A DNA stretch of 64,000 nucleotides from Collybiopsis luxurians FD-317 M1 (lineage: Eukaryota; Basidiomycota; Agaricomycetes; Agaricales; Omphalotaceae): contig KN834834.1 of the NCBI GenBank assembly GCA_000827265.1, positions 1-64,000 of the forward strand. The letters run 5' to 3'. Under the pieces are notes generated by a model that was given only the letters and a program-made list of their open reading frames with translations, did not search any database and was not told the DNA's origin. Positions 1 to 11,513 of the stretch are shown here, piece after piece (the stretch's first letter is position 1; each line of letters opens with the position of its first letter). The position numbers and the translations under genes were made by a program.

Positions 1-522
1 AAATGTATCAAATTTGATAGTTCTCGAGACTAATGATATGTCCTGTGAACTGAGGACAGTTCATATTAAGAAAAGGAGGGATGATACAACTCAATTTTAT
101 TTGGGTTTAAAAATCTAATATCTAATAATTTCTACCCTTATACTTAAAGAGAACTTAGGAACTTGGTACATTGTGCTTCAGTGCACTAAAACCCAAACTC
201 AGTGTCAACTTGAAATGATTGTGCAGTCTCGGAATCAACAGTGATTAGGACACATGATGATTTCTATTATGAGAAGTAAAATCTGTTAAGCCTATTATTA
301 TTTGTATTCTGTGCAATTGTATATTGAATTTTACTTTGAAAAGACCCCCTTGAACTCGAGTGTTTGACTTAAAAGTGTGTTGGTGTGTGTGTGTGTTTGT
401 TGCACATTCACTTTTGCACTTAGCCCAGAGTCAGCATATCAACGGACCATCTGGATTTAGATTGCATTCAATGAAGGTACCTGATAACGCTCATGCTGAT
501 CCTTGTCCAGGTTTCGAGCAGT
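1..522. other. AT-rich spacer left of the CACTA element
   Basis: AT-rich sequence with frequent stops in all frames. I see no gene, RNA or repeat here. A short TG microsatellite-like stretch lies near 379-400. Confidence 0.4.
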
Positions 523-525
523 TCA

Positions 526-957
526 CACTACGCAGCATCCAAAAAATTACATGAGAAATAGGAAGGGTAAAAGGGCCATGAAATAAAATCACTTTTTCCA
601 TGTATTTTTCATCTGAAAATTAAAATATTTTTCACTCAAAAGAGAATCAGACATTTTAAGTAAATTTTGCCTGAAATATCATAGAGATTTCAGTCCCATT
701 TTTGCCAGACAAAGAATGAAAATTTCACATGAAAACTTGATTCAATTTCACTCAACAAAGGAGCCAAAATTTACCTCCTTTTGCGGCTCAAATCCTGCCG
801 GTAAATAATGTGATTTTGCACACATGAAAGGGCAATTCAATAGCAGCTCTTTCATGCAGGTAAAAGAATATCTTTTACAGCTGAAAAACAAAATGGGACA
901 TTATCGGGACACTAGTCCCCATAACGTTCTGTTTATCGGGTTGGACTACCATTTTGG
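526..957 (+). repeat. Left terminal inverted repeat, about 432 bp
   Basis: The arm pairs along its whole length with 1566-1997 in inverted orientation, with few substitutions and no obvious large gap. The inner limit falls at the sequence ACCATTTTGG. Confidence 0.85.
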
Positions 958-1565
958 GAGGTGGCACTTGCAAGGTGCTTCCTGTACTTGGTAAGTTCAT
1001 GAACTGCACTCAATGAAAGGAAAACCTGAATGACATACCAAAATCAATGAGTGTTAGGGAGCCGATAGCCAGCTGACATCACAATGATGGAGAAGGCGAT
1101 GAAAGGAGTGAGGTCAAAGTTTCCTGAGTATTTTTAATTCAACAAACAAAGAGGCATTGTGTTCGATTGTATTTACTGCAAACCTATTATGTACAGGAAG
1201 CGCCTTGCAAGTAGTACTCAGGTTTAGCTCCACTTGATGTGGCTTGAATTGTCTCCAGCTTAAATTGGCTCCAGCTTACAATGGCTCAGCTTATTCACGC
1301 ATCACGGCTCAAGCCATATATCACATTAAATATAGAAATCTGGCACCTTGTTGGGATTCGGTTTGGCAATATGCCTCAGAATTATATCCAGAGCATGTAT
1401 TAGAACTTGATAAACATGAGTGACTCATTGGTGCAGTGAAATTAGGACTTATTGGAACAGATAATAACTTATTCCATACAGCTGTGGCACTGGAGCTGCC
1501 ACAGGCTCAGCTGCTCGGCTATTTGAAGCCCATCTGTCAGAGCACTACTTGCAAATGCTGCCTTC

Positions 1566-1997
1566 CAAAATGGTAGTCCAACCCAATAACCAGAACATTA
1601 TGGGGACTTAGTGTCCCGATAATGTCCCATTTTGTTTTTCAGCCGTAAAAGATATTCTTTTACCTGCGTGAAAGAGCTGCTATTGAATTGCCCTTTCACG
1701 CGTGCAAAATCACATTATTTACTGGCAGGATTTGAGCTGCAAAAGGAGGTAAATTTCGGCTCCTTTGTTGAGTGAAATTGAATCAAGTTTTCATGTGAAA
1801 TTTTCATTCTTTGTCTGGCAAAAATGGGACTGAAATCTCTATGATATTTCAGGCAAAATTTACTTAAAATGTCTGATTCTCTTTCGAGTGAAAAATATTT
1901 TAATTTTCAGATGAAAAATACATGGAAAAAGTGATTTTATTTCATGGCCCTTTTACCCTTCCTATTTCTCACATAATTTTTTGGGCGCTGCGTAGTG
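1566..1997 (-). repeat. Right terminal inverted repeat, about 432 bp
   Basis: Reverse complement of 526-957. The inner limit is CCAAAATGGT at 1566 and the outer limit is TAGTG at 1993-1997. Confidence 0.85.
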
Positions 1998-2615
1998 TCA
2001 GTCCCACAATAAATTATCCTGCACCTGTTTTTGTTCATGGTTAGCGCTTTAAAAGCCACCATGCACTGTCACTTGTGAACATTTTTACAAGGTAACATTT
2101 ATCGCTCCATCATAACGCAACAACATACTTGATATTGAGATCAGTGTCTCAGAGTTAGTAGGAATTGTGTCAATTTGGAAAATTCATTTGTGCACACATT
2201 TGGCATGCATCATCTTGATCCATGGTAAGCCTAGCGAAGCCGGCTTACCAGAGGATAAGGCAAGGGCAGCGATGAGTCACCCACAGTGCCGTTTAGGCGC
2301 TGGCATCTCTCTCTGCCTTCCACCCTCATCGCCGCCCCAAGCAGTTGCATTTCAGAAGAAAATCTCTTGATGACCCAGCTCGAAGCACCCCACTGCTACC
2401 CCTTAGAAAGCTCTTTCATGTGTGAAGACTGCGTTTCCCATACTCACACCTGTGAAAAAGTGCCAACCATCCTTAAAATATCTTCCCTCGTGAAGTTTAA
2501 GTACAACGCGGCAGTAACCGCATGCAACGATGACCGCTGAGTCAGGGCCCTCAGCAGGAAAGATGACAATCCACCCATTTCTGACATTGAATCCTACCTC
2601 ACAGTTGACAAAGAA

Positions 2616-3812
2616 ATGGAGAATATGGCCAAGGACCCTTCCCTCATTCACATATTTGTCAAATTCCTTCCTCAGATGGCTATCAAATGGCTCCAGGATG
2701 TTTTGGGCAACAGGTTTCCATCTTTCAATAAACCTGGCAGCATATATGGGAGTAGTTCCGCCGCCAACCAGGGAGGGAGAGAAGATGCCATTGGAGGAGT
2801 AGGTGACAGTGAAGCAGGGACGAGTGGTAGTGGAGACGGGGTATCGGAGCCCAGCAAATGTAGGAAGCCCAAGGCCGATATTGTCCTCATCGATCCTATC
2901 AATGTCCAGTCCGACATAATCACAAAATTTCCTGAAGACCTTTTGCAACTTGCCGACTACAACTATTTTATTCCACTTGCCTGGTTCACCCCAAAGAACC
3001 TGTTATGGATTAGTGCCAATATCCAAAAATTCAAAAGGGTCAAGCTTACGCATATAAAGGACAAACCTCAGGTTCTCGATACCGACGATGTCTCCAAGAG
3101 GATAGATGAGTCCTCCAAAGCTGGCCCCTCAAGGGATGAGGACCTCACCTACACTCAGTGGCAGCTAGCTTCAGATAACCACCTCAGATTTGAAGTGGAG
3201 GTCTACCACAAGGAAGACGCCGCCTGCCCCCAATTCCTCCTCCAACACTACAAGTTCTGGGACCAAAATGATGCCAGTTTGAGCTTCCCTTTCTGGCTAG
3301 GTTACAAGATTTTGCTTCAGAAAGAACACTATGACCGTAACACTGCCTTCAATATCCACTCTTACACACCATACTGTACCCTTGTACTCGCTGCTATGCA
3401 AGCCTACAAGAGCAAGGAAAAAGAGCGGAAATTTTCTCATTCAGGTCTTCCCTCTCGCTCAGACACCTGACAGGCTTCCAATACGGCCATTTCCTGCTTT
3501 GCTCCCTATCCCACATCCACCTCACGGCCCTTTCCGAATGGCAGCAGGGGCAAGGCCACCCCCGCTGCATTGGTTGCGGTAAATCAGGCCACAGACTCCA
3601 AGACCATAAGGAGGAACATGGATCTTTCAAATATGCCATTGGCAACCCCAACGGCAACATCTACACCTCGAGCGGCGCCAAGATATGTATTACATTCAAC
3701 ATTTACGGCAGATGTATCCACAGCGACTGCACCTCCAGGACCAGAATCTGCTCCCTCTGTGGCAGTAACAAGCATTACGCACTCGGCACCGATTCCTGCC
3801 TCAACCATAATT
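2616..3812 (+). pseudogene. Gag-like / zinc-knuckle region of the DIRS-like element
   Basis: An open segment at 2616-3470 encodes a hydrophilic protein. Its C-terminal half (LTYTQWQLASDNHLRF onwards) resembles the capsid-like region found upstream of RT in agaricomycete DIRS elements. Reading then switches frame near 3440-3465, by a short intron or a frameshift. The following frame has a CCHC-like knuckle (CIGCGKSGH at about 3566-3592), then a second Cys-rich patch (CIHSDC ... CSLCGS), and ends at TGA 3810-3812. The knuckle would bind the element's nucleic acid. No start codon can be assigned with confidence. Confidence 0.5.
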
Positions 3813-5756
3813 GATCCATTCCATCCCACCGATCTTTGCCCAGCTCTTCCTTTCCATGATTTCTCTGAGACCATCCTCACTTGTGCCCCCTTTCCCAATA
3901 CGCCTCAGCAATTCCTCAACATTTATAACAAGATTGTCACACCATACAATGCCAGCGCCTTCACTATCGAACTGATTTCTTGCAGCTTGTGGGACAGGTA
4001 CCCTAAGCTAGTCGATGGCCTCCTCGGTGGATTTCCCCTTGGCCACATGCCCCCCCCTCTACAAAACTATTGTCATTCCCAACCATTCTTCGGCATTCAG
4101 ATTTTCAGAGGCTGTCTGCGCATACATTGCAGAGGAGGCTGAAGCCAGTAGAATGTCAGGACCTTTCACTAAAGCTGAAGCCAAACTGATCCTCAGAGGT
4201 CCCTTCATTTCCTCCCCCCTTATTGTTGCCGAGCAGTCTCAAGGTCCTGACAAGCCATCTAAATATAGAATATGTCAGAATCTGTCCAAGGATGGTAGGG
4301 ACTCTAAGGGTTCAATTTTCCCTTCAGTCAACTCTCATGTAGAGAAAGACCTATTTCCGACAACTTTTGACAGCGCTGCTATAGTGGCCGAATGGGTAAG
4401 TCTAAATATCCCACCTTCTATTTGCCACTCGGCTCCTCTAAGCCTATTGGCTCTGTCTACACTATATCCTATCTGGCTATTTGGCCCTATATTTCTATAT
4501 GCCTATTGGATTTCTATCTCATCTCAGAAACCTCTCGGTTTCTCTCCTTATTTCTCTATCTCCCCTTTCTAACCTATACTCTTCTCAGATTACACAGGCC
4601 CCTCCTGGCACCCAAGCCTGCTCTATCGATATTTCCAAATTCCACTGTACTATTCCCCTTCTCCCACACCACAAACCGTACATGGTTGTCCAAGATATGG
4701 ATGGCCATTTCTGGATTGACCACTGTTTTGCCTTTGGAGCATCCCCAGCCAGCAGCACCTCTGGCATGATCTCGGCTGCAGTACGAGATATATGGCAGAC
4801 CAAGAATGTTGCCCCAATAGCCAAAATTGAGGACAACTTCAACATCTTCCATACCCGCAATGCAGACGGCTCCTACAACTATGACAAGGAGTCTATGCTT
4901 TCACTCATCAAACACCTCGGGGTTCCCTGGCACCCTGAAAAGGGCGACAAGTTTTTTGTCGACATCACCACCTTCATCGGCTTTGTCTGGAATATTCCCC
5001 TCAAGAGAGTCAGCCTTCCTGAGGAGAAGTGTCTCAAGTACCTCCACCACATCCAATCATTCCTCAATGACCACCGTTCCCGCAAAGCTTCTCTAGTCAA
5101 GGTTGAATCCATTCATGGCACTTTGTGCCATATCTCTTTCATTTACACTATAGGGAAATCCTACCTCCCGCCCATATCAAATTTCATGGCTTCTTACTGG
5201 GAGGGTGAAGAAGACCTTGGGAAATGGCTCACATCAAGTGTTGTCTCATCACTCAAATGGTGGCTCAATGTCTTGCAAGATCCATACTACTACTGCCAAC
5301 TACAACCTCTCGGCCCTCTGCAGGATCATGGCCTATATGTCGACGCATCTACTGACTGGGGTATAGGCATATTTGCTCAGGGGAAATGGGCCGCTTTCAA
5401 ACTCAAGTCGCATTGGAAAGTTCCCGGCAGAGGAATTTGTTGGCTGGAAACAGTCGCTCTTGAGCTCCTCATTTATTACTTGGAAGCTTGGGGCTACAAG
5501 GAGATTCTCATATGCATCTATTCAGACAATAAGGGTACAATTGGTGCTATTCACAAGGCCTGCAGCCCTAATTTCTACATCAATCTCTCAGTTCGCCGTG
5601 CTGGCATCCCACTTCATTCAACCAGATATGGACTATATCGAATCCACAGCTAACCCAGCTGATCCTATATCGCGCGGTATACTTGGATCCCCAGATGATA
5701 AGCTCCCTCTACTTTTTACGCTCCCTCAGGAGCTCACAGACATTATTTCCTATGTT
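3813..5756 (+). pseudogene. Reverse transcriptase / RNase H of the DIRS-like element, frameshifted
   Basis: The RT palm is recognisable. CSIDISKFH (about 4619-4645) holds the first catalytic Asp. FAFGASPASS is the usual FG-x-SSP segment, and KIEDNFNIF (about 4822-4848) sits where the xxDD box belongs. RNase H follows, with acidic residues in GLYVDAST, LETVALELL and YSDNKGTIG. A 193-nt intron (4396-4588) joins in phase 0. Two frame breaks are visible: eight C residues at 4050-4057 where seven would keep frame (GHMPPLYKTI), and a switch near 5597 before the conserved tail YIESTANPADPISRG. The second catalytic Asp appears as Asn (IEDN). Together these make an active RT unlikely. Confidence 0.75.
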
Positions 5757-5870
5757 TAGGTATTCGCCTTCCCTTTTCTTATCATTGTTATTTCTAACCT
5801 AGTCTCTAGCTCTAATAACATTTCTGCGCCAGACAGTTCCGGCGCTAGCCACAATGAACCACGCACATCA

Positions 5871-7409
5871 TTGGCTAAAATCTCTCTTGGCAGAAACGCT
5901 TTCTGTAATTCCATTCTTTCTTGCATCAATACTCCGGTCCCTTCCAAACAAATTCCCATCCCCATTCCTGTTTCCCTATGCACTCCTTTCTGCCACCAGA
6001 TTCTTTCCAGTGTAAAGGCTGACAACCCAGTTTCATGTAAAAACTCTTGCCCTGCTCCCACACCAACAATTTCCTTCCCTACCTCCTGCACTCACCAGCC
6101 CACTCAGCTTCCAGCTTTACCAGCTCTCCACAATGCCAAAGCCAGTAACTCCATATGCCCCAACAGTCTATGCCCTCCCGTTCGTGCACAAGACCGACTC
6201 CATGCTTGGCTCACACCCTACGCTATCTCCAAATGCAACGATCGTGCTAAAGAGTACCCCCCAGATATTATTGAACTCGGCGAGAAAGCCATGATCACAG
6301 CTCTAGCGGATAGTACCCTTTCTAGTTATGCTGCCAGCATTCTCCATTTCAACCAATTCTGCGACAATATGGGCATCTCTGAAGACAAGCACATGCCTGC
6401 CGATGACCAACTCATTATCAGTTTTATTGGCTGTTACATGGGTGAAGTCTCAGGCTCCTGCGTAAAGAATTGGCTTTCAGGTCTACGAGCATGGCACAAT
6501 TACCATGAAGCCCCCTGGCCTTCAGACTCCCGGCGCATACGGTTCGCTCGGGCTGGGGCTAGAATAGCTGGTGCCCACAACCGTAGACCAGCACGCAATC
6601 CCATCACTCTTTTTCATATCCTGGCTCTTTTCTTCGCCCTTGATTTTTCTATACCTTTCCACTGCGCCATATGGGCTGTGGCATGTACTGCATTTTGGGG
6701 TTGCCAACGCCTCGGTAAGCTATAATATCTACTCTCTTTCCCACTCCCTTAATTTTCTCATTCAGGTGAACTCACTGTCCCTTCCTCCCAACATTTTGAC
6801 CTGAAATACCATGTCACCTGCAGCACCCACATCACCCAGTCTTTCCACCCTGATAACTCACCCAAAGCTCTTTCTTTTCTCATCCCCTGGACTAAAACTA
6901 CCAAGGATAAAGGTGCCACAGTTGTTGCAACTGCACAAAACGGTATTCTCGCCACATTCTGTCCTTTCCATGCACTCTCCAGACACCTTGAAGCCAATGC
7001 CAACATCCCAGACAATTTCTCTTTCTTTGGCTATATTGACGAGCACGGTAAACCCCAACACATGGTCAAATCCACTTTTCTAGCCTTTTGTGACAAGATT
7101 TGGAAGGCAGCCAAGCTCGAACATGTGCATGGGCATAGCTTCCGCATCAGCGGCGCTGTGGAACTGCTTATCGCAGGTGTTCCCCCCGAAGTTGTGGCTG
7201 CTATTGGAGGATGGACCTCTATGGCCTTTCTTATATACTGGCGATGTTTTCAAGACATCATTCCCGCTCATGTTTTCAAAGCTTATTCCCCCAATCAACT
7301 TGACCGTCTCAAACAAACCCTTGATGATTTTTGTAAGGCTAATAAAATACCTGACTCCCTTATCGACCACTGCATCCGCGGCTACGATATCACTGAATTC
7401 AAACTCTAA
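5871..7409 (+). CDS. Tyrosine recombinase of the DIRS-like element
   Basis: The protein would be a site-specific recombinase that integrates the circular element DNA. It has two exons, 5871-6714 and 6766-7409, around a 51-nt GT-AG intron, and the join (WGCQRLGELT) restores the conserved first-Arg motif. An N-terminal SAM-like core-binding domain (STLSSYAASILHFNQFC ... KNWLSGLRAWH) precedes the catalytic domain. The catalytic set is complete: Arg in QRLGE, HSFR for HxxR, GGW, and the Tyr in IYWRCF. The reading frame is open to the stop at 7407-7409 with no frame break, unlike the adjoining RT. The ATG at 5871 is the first usable one, but the start is uncertain. The Pro/Ser/Cys-rich stretch of about 100 residues before the domain may be linker. 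Confidence 0.8.
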
Positions 7410-8348
7410 TTACCTACATACAATCCTGTAACTATTACATTTATTTCTTGTACAATGCAGTTGTGATCGGTCCTACATAACGGAAACGAGCTCAGCTCTG
7501 TTTGGGGTTTCCAGGCACCACCCTCTGCCGGCGCCCTCGTCGGTGAGCTTTGCTCTATCTGGGATGTCCGGGCACCGGCATCCACGGGTGGGCCTGCGCG
7601 GGGACAAGCCCCAGCCAAAACCCCTCGAAGCTAGGATTTGACATAGTCCTTTGCAGGACTCTGCCTTTCCTCTCTCCTCTCTCCCATTTCCACGAAAGAG
7701 CATTGCCTTATCCGTTGCCACGTCAAGGCACGTGATCGCCATTTTCTTGTCTCCACTCGTTAATGACCCCGAACGTCTTGGACTGTATTCAGTACTACTA
7801 GATGGCTTATAGAGCATTAGGAACTCATATGCTATGACTATGCAACGACTGCTGCGGTTGGGTCGGTTACTCATGGTTGCAGAGCGGTCGGGAGTGGACG
7901 TGCGTCTTCTCTTCTTTTCGTTGTTTCCAAGTTCGTTTCCTTGCTCACATTCCGTTATCGAAGGCTTCGGATTGTTATACCATTATCATACTATAAATGC
8001 TATGCTCATGTACTCTATTTGACCCACTCGAAATCTCAATCAGATTTTCCTCCAGTTCAAGCGCCCAGCTATCCTCCGAATATCCTGGTAACCTGGCTAA
8101 TTACGCCCGTGAATGACAGTTGAACTCAGACTCTTTGGCGAAGATCATTCCGTGGCAATGAAACTGATGCAGTATTCTTGAAGTTTTTTATTCACATTTC
8201 GGAAAAACGGACTGTTGAATGAATGGTCCTCAGTTCGGAAACGGTTGGATCATAAAGTGTTCCGAGTTGAGGAGAGGAATTGAATCTTGATGAAGTCCAG
8301 GTATCCCGCGACGCCCCTCTAGATTTTCGATTATTCTCCGAGAAATCA
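7410..8348. other. 3' flank of the retroelement and OMT upstream region
   Basis: No gene seen. The left part (7480-7740) is GC-richer with CCGGCG and CACGGG blocks and may be the untranslated tail of the retroelement. The rest is mixed-composition sequence up to the TATA box of the O-methyltransferase gene. Confidence 0.4.
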
Positions 8349-8354
8349 TATAAA
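8349..8354 (+). promoter_or_regulatory. TATA box of the O-methyltransferase gene
   Basis: TATAAA lies 79 bp upstream of the ATG at 8433, a normal distance for a fungal promoter. Confidence 0.5.
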
Positions 8355-8432
8355 GCCAGAATTGGGGAAGGGGTGAGCCCAGCTTTTCCCTCCATTCTTT
8401 CATCTGTGTCTTATTCTCGCCTTATAGATAAG

Positions 8433-10529
8433 ATGTCCAAATTCGACAACAGCCATATCACTGCGCTCACGGACCTAATCAACAAAGCGGTCCAGGACGT
8501 TATCGCTGAGTACGCAGCTGCCGGCCAAGCTGTTCCATCTCTCGACACGCTCAGTCCTGGCCCGTTCACCATTCCAGAGGAGACACCGGCACGTTTGGCG
8601 AAAGCAGTTCAGATTATTGAAGCGGCGTGCGCTCAGCTCAGTTTTACAGTCGCCCCGCCCGGTTCTGTCATGGTCAATGTGAGCTTTTCTCATCATTTGT
8701 ATGGCGATTATAATGGCTTATGGATGTATATGTCTGAAGAAAGCGCTGGAGGTGCGAAATCAACACTACTAGCATGTTCCAGGATTCTCACCGGTTTGTA
8801 TAGCATGAAGAACCAGCCAGCCTCCTCGTCGTGACCGAAGCCCGAATTGCCGATCTTTTGCTCGACAAACCCGATGGTCTCCCAGCTGCAGAACTCGCTG
8901 TTCGCTCAGGACTCCCCGCAGAGAAGCTGACACGTATCCTACGGTTGCTCGCGACCAAGCACTGCTTCAAGGAAGGTTAGATACATTTCTTCTGCCAGGA
9001 TCAACGTATGATCGACCCACGTACTTACCGAATTACATTCTTTTGTTCATCCTCAGTTAAACCCGGTGTATTCGCGAACAATCGATTGAGTATGAAGCTC
9101 TTGTCATCAGATCCGGTTTCGTCCATCGTCGGTCTTTTGTGAGTGTCCAATACGGTTTAGGTTTCGCTGATGTTGAACTCGTATATATAGGACAGACGAA
9201 AGTCTCCGAGCGTCTGCCTATCTCAATGAAACCCTCACAGATCCCTCAGAGATGGATGGTGGGATACCGTTCCGGCGCGCGACCGGGTATGCGTTCTTTG
9301 ATTATCATAAAACGGTCCGTCTATCAGATGTCTATTTGAGTTGAAGGACGTCATGCCAATGATTTGCTATTGAACAGCGCCTTGGTCTAAAGAAAGGAGA
9401 GCGTTTCCCTCGTGCTATGGTTGGCTGGGGAGACGTCACTGGAAAAGGATTCCTTGCTACAGGTGAGTCATGTTAACATCTGTACTTCTTTCGTCGCTCA
9501 ATGTATGTTTCTCCCGATTCGTGCCCCCCATCTCTCCATCTCTCATCTCTCCTCCGCACCTTATACTCCATATTGTAATCACAGTCTACCCGTGGGCGTC
9601 TCAGTCCGCCGGCACGACTATCTGCGACATCGCGGGAGGCAATGGACATGTTACGATGGGTCTCCTCAAGGCCCATCCTCATCTGAAATTAGTGTTGCAG
9701 GATCAGCCGCAGGTCATCGATATGGCAAAGAAGGTATTTGTCGTGTTTTCGTTGGACCTTCTTGGTTTCTTGTTCCTCGAGGCCTCCTTGTGGACTCTTG
9801 ACTTGTTTCATCTCGTTGGTGTGACTCTTTACATGGAACTGACCTGACTTCTCTACCTATCTGTAGTTCTGGGCAAAAGAACATCCATCTGCACTGGAGA
9901 AACAGCGCGTTGAATTCGCGCCGTTTGACTTTTTCAAGGATGCTGCGGTTGAGGGGTGTGATTTCTATTATATTCGATCTATCTTGTACGCAACTCTAGC
10001 CCGTATTGCTTCCTACTTCAGAGCCCTGACGCTACAGTACGATCTTAGACGTGATTGGCCGGATGAAGAAAGTGAGCTGATACTTAGGAATGTGAGGAAG
10101 GCCATGAAGCCAGGGAGCAGGCTTATCATACGTGCGTACTGACCATTTCGCTCATAACTAACCGCTTGAACCTAATTGCGTCCTGTAGATGACACTGTCC
10201 TGCGAGAGGCCGTACGAGGAACATCCTCTACTGGTGTTGACGGCCTCAAGGTACATCTAGACACGGCCCCCGAACCTCTGCTGCCGAATTACGGTGTAGC
10301 CAGGGTTCGGACGTACGAGCTTGATATGACTATGATGAATTTGCTCAATGCTCAGGCGAGAACGTTGGATGAGTTTGTTGTGCTATGGTGAGTGTGTGCT
10401 TTTTCTGAATGCGTTCTGGGATCATCGTTGATTGTTTAATACTGTGCATTCAGTAAAAGATGCGGACTCAAGTTTGAGAATTTATATGAGGCCGGAGAGA
10501 CGGATCTGGTTGAGTTCAGTCCGGTGTGA
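8433..10529 (+). CDS. SAM-dependent O-methyltransferase (plant COMT type)
   Basis: The enzyme transfers a methyl group from S-adenosylmethionine to a hydroxyl, probably on a small aromatic or polyketide-like compound in the cytosol. Ten exons fit: 8433-8678, 8804-8975, 9057-9138, 9191-9314, 9378-9462, 9585-9733, 9867-9985, 10049-10131, 10189-10387, 10454-10529. They sum to 1335 nt, or 444 residues. An N-terminal winged-helix dimerisation domain (EARIADLLLDKPDGLPAAEL ... LRLLATKHCF) precedes the Rossmann domain. SAM motif I is DIAGGNGHVTM. RSILRDWPDEES ends with the His/Asp region (L-x-DWPDE) typical of the family, though the usual catalytic His of LHDWPD appears as Arg. The second half of motif III is MKPGSRLII. 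The substrate cannot be told from sequence. Confidence 0.9.
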
Positions 10530-11513
10530 AGTTAGGGATGAACGAATTAGTCTCACGTTTATCTGTCTGTATATGCATGAGGACGAGTATTCCTTATGGT
10601 ATTCTATGTTTGAAACCTGTAATTCTCAATCTTAATTTATACACTCAACCTCGAAGCAATTTTTCATTTTATGTATCACGAAATCACGAACATGGTGTAC
10701 GTACGAACTATGCAGTTAGAGCTTGAAAGACCTTAATCAATCATTCAGATATTCAAAACCTATCAGCCACTGTGAATACCCAATGTACTTATCCAACATC
10801 ATAATGATAGATCCCAGAAATTTTATGTCCATTTGAAAATCGACGCCGTGACTCCTGTCTCTAAGGAGATGGTAAATAGTAAGAAGAGTAAGTTAAACTA
10901 GACCTCTTATGGTGCTGGTTAAAGCTGTAACCATATATTTGCCTTTTATTGACTGGCTTCAGCTCCAGCCTCCAGCAAATATTGTGCTATTTCCTTCGAG
11001 TTGCCATCTCCTGAAAATCCCTGTTCCTGATCCTCCACTCACCTCCATTCTCCACTATCTTCAGCTGATGCCTGTGATATGTAATACATACATCGTCGAA
11101 TGATGGTGTTGCATCCGGACTGAGAACATGAGAAGCAAAATCTACCTTGATAGATAGGGAGCCTTCCACAAATATACAAAGGTGCTGTACATAGACATGT
11201 TCTTATGACTTAAATATGAAACGACGCACGCAGCGGCTGCTAGTGATTGGGCATCTGAGAACCTAAACTGCAACATGTGGGAACCCGTGAATCATGAAGG
11301 AGCTGTGCATCTATCTATAGTATCTCTACAGCTTAAGAACCTGGAATGGTATCTCATGCCATTTTTTATTTTGTCAGCTTTGCTTCCGACGAAGGCTATC
11401 AAGAGCGAGAAAAGATCAAATTTCAGTGAAGAAAGAGTATATCCAAAAAACTTTTTTTAAAGCAAATTGTCTCAAACTTGAAGAATAACACAAAGGTGAG
11501 TATGTGACATATA
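10530..11513. other. Intergenic spacer
   Basis: Convergent spacer between the OMT gene (plus) and the small Gly-rich protein gene (minus). AT-rich; no gene or repeat recognised. Confidence 0.4.

Larger units (their letters stand above)
526..1997. mobile_element. Non-autonomous CACTA-type (CMC) DNA transposon
   Basis: The element is 1472 bp. It begins CACTACGCAGC at 526 and ends with the reverse complement GCTGCGTAGTG at 1997. It is flanked on both sides by the trinucleotide TCA (523-525 and 1998-2000), which fits a 3-bp target-site duplication. A CACTA terminus with a 3-bp duplication is the hallmark of the CACTA/En-Spm superfamily. The interior has no transposase-sized reading frame, so the copy would need a transposase in trans. 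A second, imperfect inverted pair lies inside (about 963-987 against 1191-1213). The arms differ at only scattered positions, suggesting a fairly young insertion. A MITE-like name would also be fair, although the arms are unusually long. Confidence 0.85.
2616..7409 (+). mobile_element. DIRS-like tyrosine-recombinase retroelement, partly decayed
   Basis: The order is gag-like region with zinc knuckles, then reverse transcriptase and RNase H, then tyrosine recombinase, all on the plus strand. A reverse transcriptase paired with a tyrosine recombinase rather than a DDE integrase defines DIRS-type elements. The recombinase part is open, while the RT part carries at least two frame breaks. I could not recognise the terminal or split repeats expected of a DIRS element, so the span given is only that of the coding domains; the true ends probably lie outside it. 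Confidence 0.8.

Noticed and set aside
2403..2948. 181-codon minus-strand open frame
   Set aside because: Overlaps the gag-like region of the retroelement on the other strand, with no family resemblance and no splice signals.
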